From contig CAKUOX010000100.1 of assembly GCA_934670175.1 (NCBI GenBank), positions 1 through 6,211 of the forward strand: DNA of 6,211 nt, given 5' to 3'. Below are positions 1-6,098 of this stretch, one piece after another. Position 1 is the stretch's first letter; every line of letters begins with the position of its first letter. The position numbers and the translations under genes were made by a program. Below the pieces are notes generated by a model, which was given only the letters and a program-made list of their open reading frames with translations, was not told the DNA's origin and did no database searches. The stretch is from an uncultured Clostridia bacterium (lineage in GTDB: Bacteria > Bacillota > Clostridia > Christensenellales > Aristaeellaceae).

Positions 1-8
1 AGCCTGAA

Positions 9-34
9 GGGGGCGGGGTTTCGGCCCGGCCCCC
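9..34 (+). terminator. GC-rich hairpin before the first permease gene
   Basis: GGGGGC (9-14) pairs perfectly with GCCCCC (29-34). The stem continues with GGG (15-17) against CCC (25-27), with G28 bulged, around a loop of about 7 bases. The following sequence (35-43) is T-rich but not a clean T run, so it would be a weak or leaky intrinsic terminator. In LplA-LplB-LplC type clusters the binding-protein gene often precedes the permeases. A hairpin there could end most transcripts or protect the binding-protein mRNA while letting some transcription through. The upstream gene is not visible, so this role is inference; the hairpin itself is seen. Confidence 0.55.
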
Positions 35-62
35 TATCATTTTAACGACGGAGGAAAACGAA

Positions 63-1010
63 ATGCGTAAGCGCAATCAACCCGGTATCGCCGCGAACCG
101 CCGGCATCCGTTTCTGAACAGTCTGATCGAGCAGCGCGAGATGTGGCTCTTGTGCGTGCCGATCATCGCGTGGGTGCTGCTGTTCTGCTATTATCCGATG
201 TACGGCCTGCTGATGGCGTTTGTGAACTACACGCCGGGCAAGCAGATCTGGGAATGCGGCTTTGTGGGGCTTAAATACTTTAAACAATTCATCAACGGCA
301 ACGATTTCTGGCGCATCCTGCGCAATACCCTGGCGATGTCCGGTCTGAACATCACGGTGGGCTTCATCGCGCCGATCCTGTTTGCATTCATGCTCAACGA
401 GCTGGGCAATCCGAAGGTCAAGAAGCTGGTTCAGACGGCCAGCTATCTGCCGCATTTCATCAGCTGGGTGGTCGCGGGCACCATGGTCACGACCGTGCTC
501 GGCACCGACGGCGTCGTCAACGACGTGCTGCTCGGCCTGGGCGTGACGAAAACGCGCATTCAATTTCTGCAGAAGGGCGAATGGTACTGGTGGATCATTA
601 CCATCGTCAACATCTGGAAGAGCCTCGGCTGGTCGGCGATCATCTATTTAAGCGCGATGGCCGGCGTGAGCGAGGAGCTGTGCGAGGCCGGCTCGATCGA
701 CGGCATGGGCCGTCTGGGCATCGCGATTCACATTACGCTTCCGGCAATTCTGCCCACGATCGTGCTTCTGTGGATCATGCAGGTGGGCAATGTGCTCTCC
801 GCGGGCTTCGACCAGCATCTGATCATCGGCAATACCATTACCCAGCGCTACTGGGAGGTTATCGATACCTACACCTATCGCTACGGCGTGCAGAACGGCT
901 ATTATTCGCTGGGCACGGCGGTTTCGCTGATGAAATCGGTGATCGGCTTCGTGCTGGTGCTGATTACGAACGCGATCGCCCGCAAGGTCGGCGACGTGGG
1001 CCTGTTCTGA
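63..1010 (+). CDS. Sugar ABC transporter permease, LplB/YteP type (CUT1 family, MalF-like position)
   Basis: This 315-residue inner-membrane protein is one half of the channel of a carbohydrate ABC importer. Hydrophobic segments lie at about 28-52, 90-113, 128-147, 175-200, 228-250 and 283-305, giving the usual six spans. The cytoplasmic EAA loop that contacts the ATPase is at 208-229 (EAGSIDG, then ITLPAILP), a good match to the family pattern EAA...G.........LP. The basic N-terminal tail and the 'YYPMYGLLMAF' stretch after the first span are typical of the LplB/YteP group, which imports complex oligosaccharides in Bacillota. The ATG has GGAGG (50-54) 8 bases upstream. The gene ends with TGA 19 bases before the partner permease, so the two are co-transcribed. 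No ATPase or binding protein is encoded in the window. The exact substrate cannot be read from the sequence; the neighbours suggest an alpha-galactoside-containing oligosaccharide. Confidence 0.93.
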   Translation: MRKRNQPGIAANRRHPFLNSLIEQREMWLLCVPIIAWVLLFCYYPMYGLLMAFVNYTPGKQIWECGFVGLKYFKQFINGNDFWRILRNTLAMSGLNITVGFIAPILFAFMLNELGNPKVKKLVQTASYLPHFISWVVAGTMVTTVLGTDGVVNDVLLGLGVTKTRIQFLQKGEWYWWIITIVNIWKSLGWSAIIYLSAMAGVSEELCEAGSIDGMGRLGIAIHITLPAILPTIVLLWIMQVGNVLSAGFDQHLIIGNTITQRYWEVIDTYTYRYGVQNGYYSLGTAVSLMKSVIGFVLVLITNAIARKVGDVGLF

Positions 1011-1029
1011 CGGAAAGGAGGGCGCTCTC

Positions 1030-1929
1030 ATGAGAAAGGCCTTTTATCTCAAGCAGACCAAGAGCGGCCGCGCATTCGATATCTTCAACGGAATCGCGCT
1101 GTTCGTGCTGCTGTTTATTACGATTTACCCCTTCTGGAACATGCTGGTGCTTTCCTTTAACGACGGAACCGACGCGCTGCTGGGCAATCTGTATTTCTGG
1201 CCGCGCGAATGGACGCTGGCCAACTACGAATACGTATTCAAAAACAGCAAGCTCCTGCATGGCGCGCTGGTCTCCGTGCTGCGCGTGCTGGTCGGCACGG
1301 CCACGGGCGTCGGCTGCAACGCGCTGCTGGGCTATATCTGCAGCAACAAGAATTTTTACGGCCGCAAATTCATGCGCATGCTGTTTTTGATTACGATGTA
1401 TTTCGGCGGCGGACTGATCCCGACGTATCTGCTGATGGTGCAGCTGGGCTTCGTCAACAGCTTCGCGGTGTATATCGTTCCAGGGCTGTTTTCGGCGTAT
1501 TACATGCTGCTGGCCTCGAGCTATATGGAATCGATTCCGTCGGCGCTGTTTGAATCCGCGCGCATCGACGGCGCGTCCGAAACCCGCACGTTCGCCAGCA
1601 TCGCGCTGCCGCTGGCCAAGCCCATGCTCGCGTGCATCGCGGTGTATATCGGCGTGGGCCACTGGAACAGCTGGTTCGACGTATCGCTGTATTCCAAGAA
1701 CGGAACCTGGGATACGCTGCAGATCATCCTGTACCGGCTGCTGAATCAGGCGAACGCGAAATCGGACATGTTCAACCAGCAGCAGCTCTACGCCTCCATG
1801 CGCACGATTCAGCCGGAAACCGTCCGCGCGGCGATCACGATTGTGGTCGTAGTGCCGATTCTATTCATCTATCCGTTCTTCCAGCGCTATTTCGTGGGCG
1901 GCATCACGCTCGGCGCGGTCAAGGGCTAA
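1030..1929 (+). CDS. Sugar ABC transporter permease, LplC/YtcP type (CUT1 family, MalG-like position)
   Basis: This 299-residue membrane protein is the second channel subunit and should pair with the product of the preceding gene. Hydrophobic spans lie at about 19-42, 79-103, 116-137, 142-163, 199-214 and 269-286. The EAA loop is at 175-198 (ESARIDGAS, then IALPLAKP). The C-terminus, YPFFQRYFVGGITLGAVKG (281-299), is the hallmark ending of CUT1 MalG-like permeases of the YtcP/LplC group. The length is normal for the family. An AAAGGAGGG Shine-Dalgarno at 1014-1022 precedes the ATG with good spacing. The gene stops with TAA 23 bases before the GH36-like gene. A shared MsmX-type ATPase encoded elsewhere is known to serve such transporters in Bacillus subtilis, which would explain the missing ATPase gene; that it applies here is inference. 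Confidence 0.94.
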   Translation: MRKAFYLKQTKSGRAFDIFNGIALFVLLFITIYPFWNMLVLSFNDGTDALLGNLYFWPREWTLANYEYVFKNSKLLHGALVSVLRVLVGTATGVGCNALLGYICSNKNFYGRKFMRMLFLITMYFGGGLIPTYLLMVQLGFVNSFAVYIVPGLFSAYYMLLASSYMESIPSALFESARIDGASETRTFASIALPLAKPMLACIAVYIGVGHWNSWFDVSLYSKNGTWDTLQIILYRLLNQANAKSDMFNQQQLYASMRTIQPETVRAAITIVVVVPILFIYPFFQRYFVGGITLGAVKG

Positions 1930-1940
1930 TTAAGAAATGC

Positions 1941-1944
1941 GAGG
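1941..1944 (+). promoter_or_regulatory. Ribosome binding site that fixes the GTG start of the GH36-like gene
   Basis: GAGG lies 8 bases before the GTG at 1953. The reading frame stays open upstream to 1632, but that stretch is the second permease gene read in another frame. In-frame ATG codons further in (residues 17 and 25) would remove the protein's N-terminus and lack a comparable site. GTG 1953 is therefore the best start. Confidence 0.7.
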
Positions 1945-1952
1945 ACAGAAAC

Positions 1953-4121
1953 GTGAACAAGAAAATTGAAACCGAAAGCTTTGTAACGCCCAGCCCGGCG
2001 ATGGTTCCCCCGCCGGTGGAAAACATGCTCGCGCACCGCGATTATGTCGTTCGCCCGGACGCGCCCGCAACCCACGCGCGCCTCAGCGGCGATCCCGATA
2101 CGGGCGTTTACCACCTCACGTTCAACGGCGTGGATCTGATCGAACTTGAATTCGACCGCGAGATCGCGCCCGGACTGCGCTATCATTCCGACGGCGATTT
2201 CCAGTCCACCCCGTTCATTCAGCAGTTCCTGATGTGGTCGAAGGTGGAAACGCAGGTGCGCGTGCGCTTCTGCGCGCCGGTTGAAATGTGGAATGTGCGC
2301 CCGCAGCGCGCTCAGCGCGGCCAGACGATCCTCGGCCAGAGCGGGCGGCCGCTGCTGTTCGGCGCAAACGGAATGTATTTCCCGGATTGGGATCTGCTGC
2401 TTTCCTGGCACGGCTACGCCTTTAACTGGGACGGCGCGCGTGTGGAATGCGAAAACGGCGCCTATTCCGCCAGCATGACCGTATCCCTCGGCACAAAGCC
2501 GTTCGTTCTGCTGATTCGCCCGCGGTATTACGGCGAGCATCTGGGCTATACCCAGCACAAGCCGTGGCTCTTCCGCCCGAATCCGAAGGCGATCACCGGC
2601 TGGTGCTCGTGGGAGGCGTATCATTCCAAAATCACGCAGGCGGATCTCGAGCGCGACGCGCAGACGCTGAAGCCGCTGAAAAACTACGGCATGGAATACA
2701 TGCAGGTCGACGACGGCTATCAGCAGGAGCTCGTGCCGACCGCGCCGGGCGAAAACGTGCCCGACAGCTGGATTCACATCAACGACAAATTCCCGGACGG
2801 CCATGCCGGCATCGTAAACGCCATTCACGCCGGCGGCTTTGAGGCGGGAATCTGGACGAACGCGACGCTGACCAATCGCGCGGCCGCCGAAGCGCTCGGC
2901 TGCTGCCTGACCAACGCGGACGGCAGTCTGATTCGCGGCGACTGGATTCAGTACATCATCGATTGCACGCCCGAAACGCTCGAAAAGCAGGTCACGCCCT
3001 ATTACCGCGCGTTCCGCGAGGCGGGCTACACCTATTGCAAGAGCGATTCGCTACGCCATTTGCTGTTCGACGGTCTTCAGGAGGCGGTTCGTCTGGGCCG
3101 TCTGGAGCCGGAAGAGGCGCGCGCGCGGCAGATCGCCTATATGCGCGCGGCGCGCAGGGGACTGGGCGAGGAGGTGTATTACCTGTCCTGCTGGGGCGTG
3201 CTGAGCCAGTCGATCGGCGTGTGCGACGCAATGCGCGTGGCCACCGACGCCAACCCGCGCTGGGGCGCTTACAGCATGCAGCTTCGCGAAACGGCGCGCT
3301 GGTATTTCGCGCATCGCGTGCTGTTTACGCTGGACCCCGACCATGTGTGCGTGCGCGGCGAGCTGCCGTGGGTGCGGATGATGCTTTCGCTGGTATCGCT
3401 GACCGGCGGACTGATGATGATTTCCGATCGCCCCGAGGCCTACGACGATACGCGCCTGGAATATTTGCACAAAACGCTGCCCGGACTGGCCGTTCGCACA
3501 GCGGAAACCGGCCCGGTGGATTACACCACCCCCGCCTGCGCGCCGATGGCCGCGCCGGTGGAGCAGGGCTGCATGGACGTCAGCCACGAAACCGATTCCA
3601 AAACGCCGTTCGCGTCCCTGTGGTGCACCCATTTTGATGAATACGGCCGCCGCTGGTGCGTGCTGCAGCGCACGGCGGTGATTCCGCTGGAGGAAATCGA
3701 GTTCCCGCTGGAAAACGCGGCGCTCGATCCGGCGCGCACGTATTACGCCTGGGATTTCTGGGCGGAAACGGGCGCCATCGTTTCGGAGGGCAAGCTGACG
3801 CTCTCCGCGCTGCCGCTGGGCGCAAACGAGGTGATCGGTCTTACCCCCATCGACGGCGAAACGCCCGCGCTGATCGCCTCCGACCGCCACGTGAGCATGG
3901 ACGCGGTGAGCGTAACCGGCTGCGAATGGAAATCCGGCCGCTTCGCGCTCTCGCTCAAGGGCTTTAACGGCCTGACCGCGCGCTATTTCGTATACGGCCC
4001 GGCGCTGAAGGGCGAAATCGCGCAGGCCAGCGGCGCACAGGCGAGCTGCGAAAAGCGCGGCGAGCTGGCCGTCGTCACCGTGCGCTACGAATCGGAAGAC
4101 GCATTCGTTTCCATTTGCTGA
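1953..4121 (+). CDS. GH36-like alpha-galactosidase (cytoplasmic)
   Basis: The 722-residue product, close to the usual 700-740 of bacterial GH36, should release terminal alpha-galactose from imported oligosaccharides of raffinose, melibiose or galactomannan type. An N-terminal beta-rich domain covers about 1-205. The (beta/alpha)8 catalytic barrel follows, with GWCSW at 216-220, YMQVDDGYQ at 249-257, and AGIWT at 298-302. YCKSD at 361-365 carries the KxD signature, so D365 is the predicted nucleophile. LSCWG is at 411-415. MRVATD at 427-432 puts the predicted acid/base at D432, and LDPDHVCVRG at 460-469 is another conserved barrel strand. A C-terminal beta-sandwich runs from about 560. There is no signal peptide, so it acts inside the cell, which fits its place 23 bases after the permeases. 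It is divergent from the classical MelA/AgaA type and resembles the wider group that includes plant alkaline galactosidases and raffinose synthases. Transferase activity or another alpha-linked substrate is therefore possible. Start choice rests on the GAGG at 1941-1944. Confidence 0.85.
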   Translation: MNKKIETESFVTPSPAMVPPPVENMLAHRDYVVRPDAPATHARLSGDPDTGVYHLTFNGVDLIELEFDREIAPGLRYHSDGDFQSTPFIQQFLMWSKVETQVRVRFCAPVEMWNVRPQRAQRGQTILGQSGRPLLFGANGMYFPDWDLLLSWHGYAFNWDGARVECENGAYSASMTVSLGTKPFVLLIRPRYYGEHLGYTQHKPWLFRPNPKAITGWCSWEAYHSKITQADLERDAQTLKPLKNYGMEYMQVDDGYQQELVPTAPGENVPDSWIHINDKFPDGHAGIVNAIHAGGFEAGIWTNATLTNRAAAEALGCCLTNADGSLIRGDWIQYIIDCTPETLEKQVTPYYRAFREAGYTYCKSDSLRHLLFDGLQEAVRLGRLEPEEARARQIAYMRAARRGLGEEVYYLSCWGVLSQSIGVCDAMRVATDANPRWGAYSMQLRETARWYFAHRVLFTLDPDHVCVRGELPWVRMMLSLVSLTGGLMMISDRPEAYDDTRLEYLHKTLPGLAVRTAETGPVDYTTPACAPMAAPVEQGCMDVSHETDSKTPFASLWCTHFDEYGRRWCVLQRTAVIPLEEIEFPLENAALDPARTYYAWDFWAETGAIVSEGKLTLSALPLGANEVIGLTPIDGETPALIASDRHVSMDAVSVTGCEWKSGRFALSLKGFNGLTARYFVYGPALKGEIAQASGAQASCEKRGELAVVTVRYESEDAFVSIC

Positions 4122-4123
4122 TC

Positions 4124-4131
4124 AAAGGAGG
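4124..4131 (+). promoter_or_regulatory. Strong Shine-Dalgarno choosing ATG 4139
   Basis: AAAGGAGG sits 7 bases before the ATG at 4139. An in-frame TTG at 4115 would overlap the end of the GH36-like gene and would place this Shine-Dalgarno inside the coding sequence, so ATG 4139 is the real start. Confidence 0.85.
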
Positions 4132-4138
4132 AATCGAC

Positions 4139-4795
4139 ATGGCGCTCAAAACCAACAGCCGCGCAGTGCTGTTTTCCAGCGATCGCGCGCTGGAAGAGGG
4201 ATTCGACCGCGTAAAGCAGCAGGCGCTCTATTGGGTGTTTGAGGATGGCGACATCGGCCCGAGCTACGAGGCCGCGCTGCCCGGCCGCGAGGCGTTCTGC
4301 ATGCGCGATGTGAGCCACCAGTGCATCGGCGCGGAGGTGCTGGGCCTGCAGGTGCACAACAAGAATATGATGCGCCGGTTCGCCGCCGTGCCCTGCGCGG
4401 AAACGGACTGGTGCTCCTGGTGGGAAATCGATCGCTACGGCCAGCCGTGCCCGGTGGATTTCACCAACAATCGCGATTTCTGGTACAATCTGCCCGCGAA
4501 TTTCGATGTGATCGACGCGATTTACCGCCTCTATCGCTTTTCCGGCGACGACGATTATCTGAATCTGCCCGAGATCCGGCATTTCGTGGCCACCTCGCTG
4601 GAGAATTACGTCGCCCGCTGGGATCGCGATGGCGACGGCATTCCCGATCGCGTGCTTTCGGAGGGCCGCCGCGGGCTGACCAGCTATGATGAATCCGATT
4701 TCGCCAAATCGCGCGTCAAGGTTGGCGGCGACCTGATTGCCATTCAGGCGCGCGGCACGCTGAGCGCGGCGGAAATGTACGGTCTGCGCGGCTAG
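4139..4795 (+). CDS. N-terminal portion of the six-hairpin glycosidase-like protein (218 residues, ends at the amber codon)
   Basis: If TAG is a true stop, translation from ATG 4139 gives a 218-residue protein. It contains the Trp- and Asp-rich core of the helical barrel: CMRDVSHQ at 54-61, WCSWWEIDRY at 91-100 and FWYNLPANFDV at 114-124. It also has a DxDxD loop in WDRDGDGIPD (161-170) that looks like a calcium-binding turn, and VGGDLIAIQARG at 195-206. It ends between two predicted helices (AEMYGLRG), about halfway through the barrel, so it would probably not fold as a complete (alpha/alpha)6 domain. Translation initiation is intact because the AAAGGAGG site is perfect, so a short product may still be made. 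The sequence shows no sign of decay other than the stop. Confidence 0.7.
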   Translation: MALKTNSRAVLFSSDRALEEGFDRVKQQALYWVFEDGDIGPSYEAALPGREAFCMRDVSHQCIGAEVLGLQVHNKNMMRRFAAVPCAETDWCSWWEIDRYGQPCPVDFTNNRDFWYNLPANFDVIDAIYRLYRFSGDDDYLNLPEIRHFVATSLENYVARWDRDGDGIPDRVLSEGRRGLTSYDESDFAKSRVKVGGDLIAIQARGTLSAAEMYGLRG

Positions 4796-4939
4796 AAGGA
4801 ACTAAAGCGCATTTACGAGCGGCGCGGCGCCGAACTGATTCAGCGCACGCTCGCGCTGCGCGATCCCGAGCGCGGCTTTGCGGAGGGCATCGGCTTTGAA
4901 AACGAGCGGATCTTCACCGGCCGCGGCCATCTGAAAACC

Positions 4940-5494
4940 ATGCTGTATTACCACATTCTGCCCTGCGAGCTCGCGCGCGAGGCGGCAAAATCCGTCTGGG
5001 CGGAGTTCCCGGAGATGATCATCGAGCGCGCGTGCCATGTGCCGGAGTTGTTGTTTGATTACGGCATGAAGGAAGAGGCGCTTCAGGCGCTGCGGGCCAT
5101 GGTTTCGCCCTCGCTGCATCGCCGCGAATATCCCGAAGCGAGCTTTGCGACGGTGGGCGCGTTTGCGACGGGCCTGATGGGAATCGCACCCAACGCGGCG
5201 CTGAATGAAATCGCCACGCTGTCCGGCCTTCCGGACGATATGGAATGCGCGCTCCTGCACGTGCCCGCCTGCGGCGCGGAGCTGACCGTGAATCATCGCG
5301 GCGCAAATGAAACGCTCGTTCGCAATGAATCCGGCGCGCCGTTTACGTGGAAGGCCTGCTTCCGCGGCGCGGGGCGCATTGAGGGCCGCGACAGCGAAGC
5401 ACAGCCGCACCCGTATACCGGCGAGGCGCTTACGTTCGCCAAAATCCCGCTGTGGCCGGGCGAAGAGGCCGTTTGCCGCTTCCTTCCCGCATAA
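4940..5494 (+). CDS. C-terminal portion of the six-hairpin glycosidase-like protein (184 residues from the first in-frame ATG)
   Basis: This is the same frame as the portion before the TAG; 48 further codons (4796-4939) between the TAG and this ATG are also sensible coding sequence. ATG 4940 has no Shine-Dalgarno, and no ATG, GTG or TTG lies in the first codons after the TAG, so independent translation is doubtful. The segment holds the later helices (HILPCELAREAAKSVWAEFP, then CHVPELLFDYGMKEEALQALRAM) and REYPEASFATVGAFATGLMGIAPNA. A beta-rich tail follows (LTVNHRGANETLV...FTWKACFRG...) and ends with WPGEEAVCRFLPA. This tail resembles the end of related full-length proteins as I recall them, so nothing seems missing at the 3' end. 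It is best read as the second half of the interrupted gene rather than a separate protein. Confidence 0.5.
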   Translation: MLYYHILPCELAREAAKSVWAEFPEMIIERACHVPELLFDYGMKEEALQALRAMVSPSLHRREYPEASFATVGAFATGLMGIAPNAALNEIATLSGLPDDMECALLHVPACGAELTVNHRGANETLVRNESGAPFTWKACFRGAGRIEGRDSEAQPHPYTGEALTFAKIPLWPGEEAVCRFLPA

Positions 5495-5529
5495 TTTCCG
5501 AACAAACGCGAAGAATCTGCCGCCGGCGA

Positions 5530-5559
5530 TTGACTTTTGGCGCTTCTCCATGTAAAAAT
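5530..5559 (+). promoter_or_regulatory. Promoter candidate 1 for the secreted-protein gene (sigma-A-like)
   Basis: TTGACT (5530-5535) is a 5/6 match to the -35 box. After 18 bases comes AAAAAT (5554-5559), preceded by TG at 5551-5552 as in an extended -10. It lies in the 130-base gap between the operon's last stop and the next start, where base composition turns AT-rich. Candidate 2 overlaps the region just downstream, and the sequence alone does not say which is used. Confidence 0.4.
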
Positions 5560-5561
5560 AA

Positions 5562-5592
5562 TTGCAAATCGGGCTTTCAATGCATCTATAGT
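5562..5592 (+). promoter_or_regulatory. Promoter candidate 2, first copy of a shared module (TTGCA, 14 bases, TGCATCTAT)
   Basis: TTGCAA (5562-5567) could be a -35 box. The -10 could be TATAGT (5587-5592, 5/6 match, 19-base spacer) or TCTATA (5585-5590, 17-base spacer). The same TTGCA and TGCATCTAT blocks, with identical 14-base spacing, recur at 6052-6079 upstream of the next gene. Transcription would start about 5599, leaving a leader of roughly 25 bases before ATG 5625. Confidence 0.45.
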
Positions 5593-5624
5593 ATGTAAGA
5601 CAAAATAATAGGGAGGTACTGGTT

Positions 5625-6050
5625 ATGAAGCGATTCAGGTGGATGGCAATGATTCTCGTCGGGGTTATGCTACTTGCGATTTCCAGTTCAGCATTTGCTG
5701 CGGTAAAAGAGGATACGGTTTCTCCACTTTATCTCTATACCCGAAAGGTGACGACCTCTCTCTCAATCAGCGACAGTGGAAAGGCAACATGTAGCGGCTA
5801 TGTAAGAGCAAACAGTTCGGGAAGCAGTATTTCGATCACCATCACATTGTACAGACAATCTGGCAAATCATGGAGCAAGGTTACAGGCTGGAGTACTTCC
5901 GGCACTTCACTAATTTTGGATATTGAGAAAAACAAGCAGGTAATTGAAGGAACGTACAAGGTTGTACTTACCGGCAGCGTAACCAATCCTGAAGGGAAAA
6001 AGGAGGACATCAAAGCCACCTCGACCGAAATGACATATTCAAAAAAATGA
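5625..6050 (+). CDS. Small secreted protein with signal peptide and Ig-like beta fold (function unknown)
   Basis: The 141-residue product starts with a classical signal peptide: basic MKRFR, a hydrophobic core at 6-20, and SSAFA|A with likely cleavage after A25. The mature part of about 116 residues is Ser/Thr-rich with alternating polar and hydrophobic strands: TTSLSISDSGKATCSGYV (43-60), SISITITLYRQSG (68-80), SLILDIEKNKQVIEGTYKVVLTGSV (within 95-119), TEMTYSK near the end. The pattern suggests a single beta-sandwich (Ig-like) domain, as in many small secreted proteins of Clostridia. There is no LPXTG anchor and no lipobox, so it is probably released or loosely wall-associated. GGGAGG (5611-5616) is 8 bases before the ATG. 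Codon use (AGA, ATT, TCA, GTA) and GC near 45% differ strongly from the upstream operon, so it is an independent unit, possibly acquired. I do not recognise a named family; no function is claimed. Confidence 0.85.
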   Translation: MKRFRWMAMILVGVMLLAISSSAFAAVKEDTVSPLYLYTRKVTTSLSISDSGKATCSGYVRANSSGSSISITITLYRQSGKSWSKVTGWSTSGTSLILDIEKNKQVIEGTYKVVLTGSVTNPEGKKEDIKATSTEMTYSKK

Positions 6051-6051
6051 T

Positions 6052-6080
6052 TTGCACTCTTCCTCTTTCATGCATCTATT
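6052..6080 (+). promoter_or_regulatory. Second copy of the promoter-like module
   Basis: TTGCAC (6052-6057) is followed 17 bases later by TCTATT (6075-6080, 4/6 match to the -10 box). TTGCA and TGCATCTAT (6071-6079) are spaced exactly as in the copy at 5562-5589, and CTTTCA precedes TGCATCTAT in both copies, apart from one extra A in the first. It lies directly after the secreted-protein stop codon and would drive the gene starting near 6196. Confidence 0.4.
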
Positions 6081-6098
6081 AAGTAGAGCGGCATGAAA
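6066..6098. promoter_or_regulatory. Perfect 8-bp inverted repeat over the second promoter-like module
   Basis: TTTCATGC (6066-6073) and GCATGAAA (6091-6098) are exact reverse complements separated by 17 bases. CTA (6076-6078) and TAG (6084-6086) can pair inside the loop. CCTC (6062-6065) and GAGG (6104-6107) could extend the stem past a 5-base bulge. No T run follows, so an intrinsic terminator is unlikely. It overlaps the putative -10 box, where a repressor operator or an RNA leader hairpin would fit. The repeat is seen; its role is inference. Confidence 0.35.

Larger units (their letters stand above)
4139..5494 (+). pseudogene. Six-hairpin glycosidase-like protein gene interrupted by one in-frame TAG (codon 219)
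   Basis: Codon 219 (4793-4795) is TAG, yet the same frame continues without a shift or another stop to TAA at 5492-5494. The codons on both sides have the same GC-rich bias and the protein sense runs on: ...AEMYGLRG, then KELKRIYERRGAELI.... Read through, the product is 451 residues, mostly alpha-helical with a beta-rich C-terminus. It resembles (alpha/alpha)6 six-hairpin glycoside hydrolase-like proteins found near carbohydrate transporters. Recalled family-like stretches are SYEAALPGR...FCMRDVSHQ (42-60), DWCSWWEIDRYGQPCPVDFTN (in 90-110), FWYNLPANFDV (114-124) and RDGDGIPD (163-170). The exact GH family, catalytic residues and substrate are not known to me. It has no signal peptide and is the last gene of the operon, 17 bases after the GH36-like gene. 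The TAG could be a recent nonsense mutation, a sequencing or assembly error, or a decoded amber codon. A one-base change from GAG, AAG or CAG would be enough to create it. Confidence 0.72.

Noticed and set aside
581..1033. Plus-strand frame inside the first permease gene
   Set aside because: It is an Arg/His/Gly-rich shadow of the permease in another frame, with no ribosome binding site and no domain.
1632..1952. Upstream extension of the GH36-like frame into the second permease gene
   Set aside because: This stretch codes for the permease C-terminus in another frame; the extension reads as low-complexity sequence unlike GH36 proteins, while GTG 1953 has a Shine-Dalgarno.
1926..2828. Long minus-strand frame opposite the GH36-like gene
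   Set aside because: Its translation is rich in Arg, His and Ala with no recognisable domain, and it mirrors the strongly biased codons of the real gene. Similar antisense frames at 964-1662, 3051-3890, 4085-4582 and 4802-5551 have the same explanation.
4115..4138. TTG start at 4115 for the six-hairpin gene
   Set aside because: It would overlap the GH36-like stop and place the AAAGGAGG site inside the coding region; ATG 4139 has ideal spacing.
4780..4820. Frameshift as the cause of the split six-hairpin gene
   Set aside because: Both halves are in the same frame, and the codons immediately before and after the TAG read sensibly, so a single substitution is enough.
5495..5529. Intrinsic terminator after the operon, based on the CGCCGGCG palindrome at 5521-5528
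   Set aside because: The palindrome is short, leaves no usable loop and is not directly followed by a proper T run.
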